Assembly (NCBI GenBank): GCA_001574975.1
Contig: KQ965768.1
Span: 78,820-130,206 of the forward strand
Source: Gonapodya prolifera JEL478
Lineage: Eukaryota > Monoblepharomycota > Monoblepharidomycetes > Monoblepharidales > Gonapodyaceae
DNA length: 51,387 nucleotides
Direction of reading: 5' to 3'
The translations under genes were made by a program, and so were the position numbers. Under the pieces are notes generated by a model that ran no database searches, was not told the origin of the DNA, and was given only the letters and a program-made list of their open reading frames with translations. Shown in pieces: positions 9,517 through 19,127 of the stretch (the first letter of the stretch is position 1; each line of letters starts with the position of its first letter).

Positions 9517-11108
9517 ATGACAGAAAGTTCGGGGCCTCAACGACTGCGCCTTCGAGACTTCGAGGTGGTGGTTTTGAGTTGTGGCAACCAACATCAAAAA
9601 TTGCGTGAAGACGAACTTTTATCCAAAATTACTCAAATACCTCAAGTCCAGGCACGATCTGGATGGATCGGCGGGGTACACGTTGATAAAAAACATATTT
9701 GATCCAGAATACAGCGGATCATGTCCCATTGTACAGCTCTACAAGTCCGAAATTCCAATAGTTCGAGGTGGCGTAGAATCCCATCCCGAGCTGGCACTTC
9801 CTATTCTGTACAAGATCTACAGGTACTTCGAGACCTTGCCTGAAGCTCAGTGGCCGATTGGAAAGAACGGGCTACCTAAAGAGCCAAGAAAATCCTCCTT
9901 GCTGCCCTTGAAACATGGTTTCACGATCAGCCACATGAAAATGTGCAATTTAAGTTTGCGGGGCCTGCTTGTACGAAGTGGTGTCAGTGGTCTTCCTTCG
10001 CAGGACAAATGGATCAAAGAGGGCCACGCGAAAAGCTGGTGGAGAAAGCTGTTTCATATCTCCAAATATGAGAAGGGAACGAGAAAATTTGCTGGCGAAA
10101 TCGAGATTGACGGGAAAGCAGTTAGCGTAACCCTCAGATGTCCCGCCCCGGACAAGGTCAACCCTCTGACAAACAAAGTGAAGCCAAAGAAGCAACTACT
10201 GGCTGAAGAAAAGCTGAAACGTATTTTACCGGAGGCGGTATCTGTATCATCGAATACCATATGGGGATTGGACCCCGGACGAAGTGACTTATTTTGCGCC
10301 ACTAACAACAAGGGGGATAGCATACACTGCCATACAGCTGAATTTCGCGAGGACGCATATTTCAAAAAGAGCAATCAAAAACACACTACATGGACACGGG
10401 CAAGAGACGACATAAGTAGGGCTTACGCTGATATGCCTCGGAAAAAGACTGTGCTTCTGGATCAGCTGGAAAGTTATGGACAATTTGCTTTGGCGAGAGT
10501 TGATGATCTGCTCAGATTTTCGATTCAAAACCCGTATCGTCAGCTTCGATTCAAACGCTTCATTTTCGCACAGAAGAAGTTGGCCAAACTTGCAAAGCAG
10601 TTTGCTCAAGAACCGGACGTTCTGGTGGGATTTGGAGACTGGTCAAACCAAGATTCGGGGATCATCAAGAGCTGTCCCTCAGGCCCGGTTCTGAAAGTTC
10701 AAGAAAGAATTGCAGAAGCATTGTCAAGTGTTTGATGTTGATGAATTCCGAACAAGCAAGCTTCACACTGAATGCCACCAGGTAATGAAGAAGCAAGTGT
10801 CACACAAACATGTACGGAGATTCGATAAAGAAACCGGTTCAAAGGAAATACGATTTGCGAAGGTCAAGATCCACAGTGTGCTCCATTGCTCCAACGATGG
10901 CTGTAAAAGCATAACTGTGAATCGAGATCTGAAAGCTGCGCAAAATATACTTGATCGCTTCATGGAGATGATTCAACGGAAACCCAGAGAATCATGCTTC
11001 TGCAGAAGCAAACAAGGAACTGAACATTGCAATCGATCGCTCTCCAGAGGGTTGGTCGTTGTAGCTGGTATCCAATCCAGTATTTTTGCGTCTTCTGCAT
11101 CCGAGTGA
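9517..11108 (+). CDS. Fanzor (eukaryotic TnpB-like) RNA-guided nuclease, frame-disrupted
   Basis: The main frame runs from 9578 to 10735 and its continuation, one base out of frame, from about 10695 to 11108. Fanzor RuvC parts appear in order. RuvC-I is WGLDPGRSDLF, with the catalytic Asp codon at 10271. Next comes FGDWSNQDSG and a P-rich turn. The alternative RuvC-II Glu typical of Fanzors is VDEFRTSK (codon 10743). A zinc-ribbon half (ECH) is followed by CSNDGC and RuvC-III NRDLKAAQNI (Asp codon 10926). In the first zinc pair the expected first Cys is His (KLHTECH). The N-terminal helical region (NFYPKLLKYLK) matches the usual start of the family. No in-frame ATG precedes it. An ATG frame at 9517 lies one base out of phase, so the 5' end is also broken or spliced. 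Fanzors cut DNA guided by an RNA encoded at their 3' end. This copy may be a recent pseudogene or carry assembly errors. Confidence 0.82.
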
Positions 11109-11251
11109 CATTCTCAGTGCAAAGCGTAATAAGACCATTTACCAGTTTCCAGACGTGGCTGATGGGTGTGGTGCCTGGATGAAGATTCAGGCCAACAGCT
11201 CATCCGATCAAGGTTGGTCGCACCACCTTTGCGAGATTCATAGCGACGACG

Positions 11252-13595
11252 ATGCTCCAGCCAGAACAAAGCTTCTCTAACTCCGCTGTGCGATCGAACA
11301 GTCTCTCGCCGGAGACTGTAACTTCCCCACAAACCGCAAATGCAGAGGTCAGCGGCGCACCCCATGTCGATTCAAGGGGCAGCACGACATGGGCAATCTC
11401 ACTGCGCAGCGTCATCATCCTTCTTGTGTTGATCAAGTGAGCTACCACGACCCTCACACCTCGATGTGACAATTAATTGTTTACCTGACGATCGATCCTC
11501 CATAATCTCAAGCATCGCTTCTGTGGGAGTTGTTACAGTCTGGCTTGGAATTGACACAAACAGCAAGTCTATATCCAAGTCCTCTGACGAAGGTGAGCCT
11601 CCACATTCGGTTAAAGGGAGCAGTGTCGTGAAAGAGAAAGTGACACATGATTCCCTGCCCTCCACGACCGTACAGCCTCACGGAGCATTCAAGCCCTGGG
11701 CAAAGCTCGCCTGAAAGATGCAAGTGGTACAATTGTTACGGCACTACGTAAGTTCTCCCAATCTTGTCATACTGGTGGTACTTCTTAGCGTACCTAGAAC
11801 CTAATCAAATCTCCGGAACATCAGGGACAAACTTCAACCAGGTACATGCTCTGTGGAATTGCCGCTATTTCTGTGGGCTCTTGCGCCCCGACGGCTTTTC
11901 ATCAAACGTCAACGCTCCTTATTTTACCGCCCTCCCCACGACCTGACCCCGCACAGGTGTTCTCTGCGCAAACAAGCATTGTGTCGTTCATGGAGAGTGG
12001 TGTCTTTGACTACACCAATTTCGAGTATGAATAATTTTTTCTGGCGGCGGGCACTGCATTCACATTCTTTCGCAAACTCTTTGATCTCATAAAGCAATTT
12101 CGTTCCTTTTGTGTACCAAACCATCGTCTCTTACAATCTCTATTGTACAGTATCATTTTCTCGTTCGAAGGGTGAGATGCGAGGTTATTAACTATCTCCT
12201 TCCTCCCGAAACCCCTACAGCCACAACAAGCGGCGCATCTATTGGAATGTACCCCAACTCGAGTTCTCGATCCTTTCTCAACCACATGACACTGGCGAAG
12301 GACAGCATCATTGGAGGCCCTGGGCAAGCCACATCGCTCTACCTCACCGTATTCAATAATGCCACGTGCCAGCAAATGTGTCGTACTAGTAATACCCAGG
12401 GCCGAGTTTATGGGTACTGGTGGGATGAGACGACGCTCAAAGTTGCAAACCCCACTCCCATGATCAACACGACAATTCCCCTCGGCACAGAGAACTTTGT
12501 CGCGGTCCCAAAAGGCTCGGCAGTGCTAAGTGACATCAGGGTGGTGTTCAACCTCCCTATTCAAATAATGTACTTGAGCGTGTACTCTCCCTCTGGCTCA
12601 TTCATAGCAACCAGTTCCATCACATTTTTGTTGCGCGACTTTTGCTCCTTGCTCGATACCGTCAAGGCATCGCTTACTCCCAACACCCTCACATATATTC
12701 TGACAACAAAACAACAAGGTCAGGTTGTTGGGATTTCGGGCTTGGGCAATTCCACCATGCAACTACAGGTATGTGTTTTATTGCTGTTTCTCTTGTAATC
12801 GCACTGCCGAATGCATGTTGTTTGTCATTCAAGGCATTATTTGGCGGCTCCAAAATCAAGACAATTTTCGAGTATCCGCTGGAGCAGTACCCAACATTGA
12901 ATACATCTGCTGCGCTCCTGTACCAATACTCAGGAAACAATCTCTCTACGACTATCGAGGATGCAAGTTTTGAGATGGACAATTTCATGTTTCACGTCAC
13001 CACTGTGCAGATATACAATTTTAGATATTTGGTTGTGGTTGGAGCGTAGGTTGTGACGTTGTGCAAGGTTTTGGAGTGAACGGCGCTGACCGCGTACGTC
13101 ATTCTCCATCTTGGATTTTTGCTGGATTCCCAGGCCCCCGTCTGACTTTGTCGGTGACACGGCCTTGCTTGCTGAAACGCTACGCCGCGATGGAGCTCGA
13201 TCGAGCTTGATAGTCATCATTGCCGGTAAGACTGATCACGGAGCGGGGGCTTGAATTGGGCATGCAGGAATTGACATTTCTTTATTCAGCGATCGTCCTT
13301 GCACTTGTTATGAGCGGTATATCAGTGGTTTCTGTTTGGGTTTTTGTCTCATCTCCTTTGCTCGTGTAAGGCTCACGACGTCACTGTTTTCACCTGGTTC
13401 TCGCCACCTGGTGTTTGACTGTTTGTCTTTCCACTTGCAGGATCCTTAAAGCTATGCAAAAGGCAACCAAGTTGGACTTCTCTGACATCCGCGACGGAGG
13501 TTTGAAGAACCAGCGCATTTCAGTCGTGCAGGAGATTCAGCGAACTCAAGACCATTTTGTGGTCATGCTACAGGTATTTGCAAACGCCATTAAAG
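11252..13595 (+). CDS. Cache-domain sensor / receptor-like membrane protein, copy B
   Basis: Paralogue of the leftward gene at 3394-5665 with the same exon plan. The ATG at 11252 begins a Ser/Thr/Pro-rich N-terminus, then a membrane segment (ISLRSVIILLVLIK) split by a donor at 11437, the same ATCAA|GTGAG junction as copy A. Later exons match copy A one by one: near 11512-11593, near 11690-11750, near 11950-12030 (ending in an acidic FEYE-type segment), 12150-12770 (FNNATCQQM, then the Cache core LSVYSPSGSFIA and YILTTKQQGQVVGISG), 12835-13035, a membrane part near 13200-13330, and 13440-13595 (ATKLDFSDIRD, FVVMLQVFANAI). A donor at 13596 follows, but no next exon or signalling domain is visible before the poly-C run at 13870. 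The function is inferred as extracellular ligand sensing. It starts only about 140 bp downstream of the Fanzor stop. Confidence 0.58.
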
Positions 13596-13869
13596 GTGAG
13601 TTTCCAACCATAGTGAACTGGGTAGCGCCCAGTATGGTTTTCGAGCTGACCGATTTGCGTTGCTGGGTGATCGAACTGTACTTGACAGCCAACAAGTCTT
13701 TGATTCGCAAATCATCATACTCTCATTCTCCAGAAAGAACATGAAAGTAACGTTTCATGGTGGTGTCTCGATGAGCAGCTTTCACCTCGGTGTTGTTTTT
13801 CAAATAAACGTACCTGCAAAAGTCACATGAAAATTCACATCACCCCGCCCCCCCCAAACCAAAGACACG

Positions 13870-13906
<37 letters not shown>
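13870..13906. repeat. poly-C homopolymer, 37 bases
   Basis: An uninterrupted run of 37 C, preceded by shorter C runs and CCCCCCC-AAA. It may be genuine low complexity, but it is also where an assembler could have mis-sized or joined sequence. It sits exactly where receptor copy B loses its downstream exons. Confidence 0.95.
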
Positions 13907-13908
<2 letters not shown>

Positions 13909-14178
13909 CTTTTTCCTCCCATTTTGAAATGTGTATTGAGGACGACGAAACCCAAAATTCAAAGCTGCTTTCGCATCACTCACGTCAATTGCGTGCCGAG
14001 ACTCCGTCCTAATCACCAGAATTCCAGTCTGTGGTGCGAGCTCGACATATCGCTCGAGGTGGTGTCAGAGTCTATTTTGGAGAGCACGACCACCGGAACG
14101 TGAGCGAGCCGCTCGTAGGCACTCAAACGAGCCAGTGTGCGTAACTGACGGCCCGACGACCAACCTGGATTCAACGTC

Positions 14179-14936
14179 ATGAGGCCGGGGCACGTCATTG
14201 TGCTAAAAGACGGACAAGAACTGGATGGCCCGTGGGACATCACTGCACGAAGGAGATTGGGTCCGCGCCTACCTCGCATCCATCCTCGCGAACTGCATCG
14301 CACGGTCGCTGCAGCTCCGGGCGAACCTGTCGGTACACCTCGCAACAGACCGGACGTCGCGACTGTGACGAATGAGGCGGCCTGGGGGGGTGGTGGAGAT
14401 AGAGAAAAACCCTCAAATTCTTGCCGCCTACTATGTGCCCTGGGTGTGCATCTACTGGAAGGAGCCCGCGGAGGACGAACGTGCGGTGTGGGAGGCGGCG
14501 GACGTGGAGGAGCTCGTCTGGCGAACACTGGAATCGTCGTTGGGTTTTGGTGTGGTGATGAGAATCAGTAGGATGGTGGTGAATTACGCGAGACCGACTG
14601 ACATTCCACTGCTCCTGTACCACGTGCCATGCCAGAAGTTCGGGCTGGACGATGGGGAAACACGGACAACTATGTGCAAAGACCTCGAGAACAGAATGAG
14701 AAATCTGTTGGCGGTGGCTCCACGCGAAGAGGGACTTTTCCCATCTTACCCACCCGGAGTCGTTCGGTATGGACGGACGAATTGTGGAGCCGCGCGCAAA
14801 AGACTTGAACGAGCTTCTCGCCAGCCGGGATCTCACACACCATTAGTTTTTTACAGTAGAGCATTTCATGAACTGTACTCTTTTTCCAAATTGACATTCG
14901 AGCGCGACTTTGAAAACCCAACTGGTGGAGCGAAGG
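14179..14936 (+). CDS. hypothetical coding region, several frames, no recognised family
   Basis: Coding-like composition favours the plus strand. A segment from 14179 (MRPGHVIVLKDGQELDGPWD) appears to pass to a second frame at about 14246 (GDWVRAYLASILANCIA). That frame stops at 14366 and reopens until about 14936 (YYVPWVCIYWKEP, then IPLLLYHVPCQKFGLDDGE). Joins by introns or errors are needed. I recognise no domain. The opposite-strand frames are richer in Pro/Arg/His and look like shadows. It could be a genuine spliced gene on a GC-rich island. Confidence 0.3.
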
Positions 14937-14997
14937 TGACTTGCGTATGCACCCGTCTCCCACCCAACACTTTACCTGCACCCCAAAACTCACCCCA

Positions 14998-16093
14998 TCA
15001 CCACCCAATCACTCTGCGGACATGCCAATCAGACCAACCACCTGGGATTCCCTCTTCACACTCGCAGTCTCTCTCTCCTCGCCCTCCTCGTCCTCTTCCG
15101 CAGGTCCCCAACGACACCCCCCTCCGGTCCGGTCCACCGGTCCCGAAGGCAGCCGACGCCAGCAGCGGCTGCCACCGCGTCGATGCAATGTAAGGAGATA
15201 TTGTCATTCGGTTCCTCCCGTCGCCAGTGTCCAACCACTCGACCCTTTCAATGTAGCCCACCCGCTCCGTCGCATCCCCATACCGCGTCACACTAGGAGC
15301 CGACGCCGCGGAGGACAGGAGAAAGCAAAGGCGGGATCATGCCCCTGCCCCTGCCCTCCGGAATCAGCCGAAAACGGTGGCGTCCAAATCACCGCGGTGG
15401 CAAAGATTCCGCTGAAACAAAACCCAGATGATATGCATGCAATTCTCCGACCCTCCTGTGACGCCGCATCCCGTGAAAATGTAGTGATAGGTCATCGTCA
15501 CTCCCCCGAACCACTCCGTTTTGTGTTTTCAACGTGCCGCCCTCTCGAAATGAGCGTGCCCCAGGGGAATCAGAGTCAGTGAGATGAAGGCGCTCATATC
15601 AAGAGAATCAGAACGTTACTTTATAATCCATCGCTCAAATACATATCCCACACCACACCCACCCATGGCTCCATGGCATTCTGTGAGCCCAGGAATGTCC
15701 TCAAAGCTAGCGTCCGAATTATATTGAAAGGGTTTAGATCAGTGGACATAAAGTTCTTCATTTGGGAATGCATTCCTCAGGTGGGGGTGGTCGAAGTCCA
15801 CATGGCTCGGTGCAAGCCAGGTGTCACGGGATGGGTTGTTGTGGGACAAAGAGACTGAAACATTTTAGCATCCGGAATTAGCGTGGGTGGACAAGGTTCT
15901 CGTGAAGAGGAATTGGGAACACAAATTTGGACACGACGTTCATCGAGACTCGCCAAACGTTGTATGGGACACCGCAGGTCGAACAATATGTGCGCTTTAT
16001 TTGCCGGAAAATGCCACCATCGCAAAACAAGCTAACAGCTGTCTCGCAACACGCCTATCCACCCATTCCATCCCTCACACCCCATTATGGCCA
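14998..16093. other. GC-rich region without an assignable gene
   Basis: About 1.1 kb with competing frames on both strands. The minus frame at 14998-15330 (VGYIERVEWLDTGDGRN, then a Gly/Arg-rich end) is the most protein-like and could be a secreted-protein exon, but it has no recognisable start, stop or family. Nothing in 15600-16090 is persuasive; that stretch is the downstream flank of the eL37 gene. Confidence 0.3.
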
Positions 16094-17045
16094 TCACGCC
16101 GAAGCTGCAGTCCTGGGCTTGGCAGACTTGCCCTCCCTGAATCCGTTTTTGAACCTCCGGGGAAGAGTCTTGAGGTAACGAGTGCGGCCTGTACCGGTGG
16201 TCTTCCGACGCTTAGCCTTCACCGACCAGTTGACTGTGGGTTGAGGTGTAGGGTGACGTTAGAGTACATGGGATTTGAACGAATATCAATAATCCGTGGC
16301 ACGCGAGGTACTCCAACGTTTCAACTACGACATCTCGTGCAGGTGAAGCTGAAAACGTTAGCCGCGGCAGGAAGCCTCCCGGCGTCTCCAAATCCTTGCA
16401 ACCATTCCTTCCATGAAGCCACCACGGACCACGAGTTTACGCAGCTCCTTCGACCATGCTCCACGCCCCGTCAATCCTTCCACTTCGGTGTCGTCGCATG
16501 ACGAAACTCACACGACCTGATCTTAGCAGCAGGGTATCCGCAGCTCGCGCACTCCTTCTTTTGGTTGTGGAAGGAGCGGCGTCCACACCGGAGGCAGAGG
16601 GTGTGCGACTTGTTGTGGCGTTTACCGAAGGCTTGAGTACCCTTGGTCTGGTTGAGTGAGAAGAGGGGAGGAAGAATAGACGGATTCGCATCAGCAAACG
16701 AATCACTGCAGCTTCAGAAAACTTCTCCACGGTTTTGATTCGTCTCTGCGTCCATATCCGGAGTCCTCCGTTCTTTCGATGTGGAGAAGGCGACACAACC
16801 CCAACCACATCAAGAAAGAAGTCCAGCCCGTCCATCCCACAGTCTCCCAATTGTTGATCTTTTAAGTCTCTGTAAAGCCCAAGTCCGGTCGTGGCTCCAA
16901 CCGGTTCCGTAGCGTGACTGCCCGTGTACCGCACACCCGTCCCATCCATCCATCCATCCATTCCGGTCGACGAATCCCGTCGGGGATGCCCTCAAACTAC
17001 TTCTCGTAGCCAAATGCCGGGCTGCGAGCGTTGAGAACCCACCAT
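16094..17045 (-). CDS. RPL37: 60S ribosomal protein eL37
   Basis: Exon 2 (16647-16512) begins ACCAAGGGTACTCAAGC and encodes [18 protein letters not shown] and [20 protein letters not shown]. Exon 3 (16233-16094) encodes [20 protein letters not shown] and [19 protein letters not shown]. Phases agree: exon 2 ends after one base, donor GTGAGT. The four zinc cysteines of eL37 (HTLCLRC and CASC) are intact. The likely first exon is only the ATG at 17045-17043, joined to donor GTGGGT, because eL37 genes commonly split right after Met. This gives about 92 residues, the family's usual length. The two introns (about 395 and 278 bp) are long for this window. The protein belongs to the large ribosomal subunit near the exit tunnel and contacts rRNA. 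The first exon is the least certain part. Confidence 0.93.
16942..16961. repeat. CCAT microsatellite, five copies
   Basis: Five tandem CCAT units, lying inside the first intron predicted for the eL37 gene. Short and probably neutral. Confidence 0.9.
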
Positions 17046-17631
17046 GGCTGAAACTGCGCCGAGTCTGGTGTGCGCGAAAAGTTTGGAGTCTCGGGCTCAC
17101 TTGCGTCCACAGCATGCATCCACAGCATCCAAGTTCGAGAACAATTCCAATTCATTCTGCAGTTGCAATTCTCGAAGGTATCGCAAAATCAAATTGTTGA
17201 ATTTCGGACCTCCACTGCCACCTTGTGCTAGTGGCCGGGTACTACTCAGCGCCGCCAGATAGTTCTATCGACATTCAGTGAGAGGTTCGTGAACTATCGA
17301 CATCCCTGGTGCGTGATAGCCAAGAATCTAAATTATGATCCAATACCAATGGTTTATTGTTAATAGTTAGATCTCGCGGAAAACACCGCGAATCCAAGTG
17401 GAAACGGTGGGGTGATTTGCGATGTTCGCCCACCGACAATGCGACGAAAGGTTCAGCCCATCGAAGTGCGCATGGGGCCTCTAGCAAAGCGCCAAAAACG
17501 GTTGAGGACAAGGTAACGTGATTCCAGACGAAGTCGTGCGGCACCGCCCCGGCGCCGCTGTCCACCCAATTAAACGAATTATACGACACCGAATCCCACA
17601 TTCACTTACATTCTATTACTCACTCCTATGG

Positions 17632-18185
17632 AATCGTAACGTGAATACCATTGAATTTTTCTGCCCTGATTTATTTCACCGACGAGAGTGATGATGAAAT
17701 CATAGGTCCCCGAAGAAGCCAACGTTGTGAGGATAAACTTTGTGATGGTTGTTTCAGTTACCAAATCGGGAAGTAAGCTGCTAATGTTGGTTGGTATAAG
17801 AACTGTGCATTTCTCAGCTCTGCCATGTATAGGGAAATTAAACGTATCCTCTAACAAATTCTCATTACCTAGCAGGCGCTTATTTGTGTGGATCTCGTTT
17901 TGATCTCGTCATTTAGGCTGGCTGTGCGCTGAACTTTCTCCTGCCTCTTCAACCAAAGGAATCCGTTCCGGCCAAAATCTTCGTTCCACTGCGCGGACAA
18001 ATCGCGGCGTGTAAGTTGGCTGTGAAGATATTCTTCACGGAGACCATCGATACTGGCCGTGCTCGGAAAGGGAGCGGAGGAGAGGTCTCCGAAATTTGGC
18101 ACTTCTCCGGGCCAACGGATACGGTTGCGGGTTCTTTGCCTGCCTGGGACCCGAATCTCACCATCTATTGTAAATATCTTCGCGG
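17632..18185 (-). CDS. hypothetical exons on the minus strand
   Basis: Two neighbouring minus frames look coding. One (about 18185-17869) contains VPNFGDLSSAPFPSTASIDG, SQLTRRDLSAQWNEDFG and WLKRQEKVQRTASLNDE. The other (17851-17632) contains IPTNISSLLPDLVTETT and GTYDFIITLVGEI and ends at a good donor (GGA|GTGAGT at 17631). Whether they belong to one gene is unclear, and no start or terminal exon could be fixed. I recognise no family. The 17.05-17.63 kb interval between these and eL37 shows nothing else I trust. Confidence 0.27.
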
Positions 18186-18390
18186 CAGACCCCTTCCGGA
18201 TTTTGGGCCAAGTTGTAGCCCCTCACCATCCACTCACCCACCAACATTTCGAGAGGAGCTCTTGCCAGCCCGGACTTGGGCGGTGCATGCACCTGGTTGT
18301 CAAAAGTATTCTTCATCTTGTTATGTCTCCGATGACAATCGTATACGGGGAGATGGAGACTGGTGAGCTATCATTATGAAATGATTCGGT

Positions 18391-18942
18391 CTTGAGAGGA
18401 CGGTTTGGGCAGAACTTGCACGTCAAGAATGGACAGGAGGTCAATATTTATGCGACATTGCGAACTGCCATAGTCAATGCGCGGAATCAATCGTTGCGTT
18501 TCCGACAGCCAATGGTTTTTCTGACGAGTCTTTTCAATTCACAGCCCCAGACCCATCTGCTGCGTATCCGACCCCTCCCTCCTCGTTCGTCACCACTTAT
18601 CCGCCAAGCCCGCCATTGTCGAAACTTCTTCCCCCTCCCGTCTCACTTCCCTCCTCACGTCCCCCTTCCCCGCCTTCCACCCTTGCATCCTCAACAACTT
18701 CATCAGCGTCGTCGAGCCCGACTTCCCCTCACCCTGCAAACTCGAGCTCAGGTTTTCCTCTTCATCCTGCCCTCGCGCGTGTCAAGTCCTCGGATAGCTC
18801 GTCAGGTCGAAAAAGCAAACCTTCGACCCATGTCCTGGTGGTCGACACAGAAGACGAAGAAGATTGTGTCAGGGCGCAACGATGGGCAGAACTTCTGGGT
18901 GGCTGGGGCGTTGTTTCGGACACCAGGAGGGTTTGCTGGTAG
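18391..18942 (+). CDS. Ser/Pro-rich protein, 3' exon
   Basis: One frame is open from 18391 to the stop at 18942. It reads TVWAELARQEWTGGQYLCD, then a long Ser/Pro/Thr-rich disordered stretch (SAAYPTPPSSF, SLPSSRPPSPPSTLASST), then STHVLVVDTEDEEDCVRAQR and a Trp-rich end. The last segment resembles the first beta strand and acidic start of a response-regulator receiver fold, but the chain stops too soon for one. The 5' exon is not identified (candidates lie at 18050-18360), and the gene may be truncated. Confidence 0.35.
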   Translation, partial: LERTVWAELARQEWTGGQYLCDIANCHSQCAESIVAFPTANGFSDESFQFTAPDPSAAYPTPPSSFVTTYPPSPPLSKLLPPPVSLPSSRPPSPPSTLASSTTSSASSSPTSPHPANSSSGFPLHPALARVKSSDSSSGRKSKPSTHVLVVDTEDEEDCVRAQRWAELLGGWGVVSDTRRVCW

Positions 18943-19127
18943 ACCGCATTGACATTGTGACGTGACTTTTTGGCGACATCATTGCACCAGAAAATCTATG
19001 GATGAGTTTGAAAGAGCGGCACCAATGATGACAAGAGAAGCCCATTTGCGCTCTTGTTTTATTTTCTTTTATTATTGTAAGATATTGCAAATCTGATTTG
19101 GATGGTGAGCTAATCGCTAAGTAAGCT

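Noticed and set aside
14240-14836. Minus open frame of 198 codons in the GC-rich region
   Set aside because: Composition is rich in His, Pro and Arg with no motif. The plus strand reads more like protein. High GC removes stop codons by chance.
16262-16285. tRNA T-arm-like GGATTTGAACG (would read GTTCAAATCC on minus)
   Set aside because: No anticodon arm, acceptor stem or A box can be folded around it. It lies in an eL37 intron.
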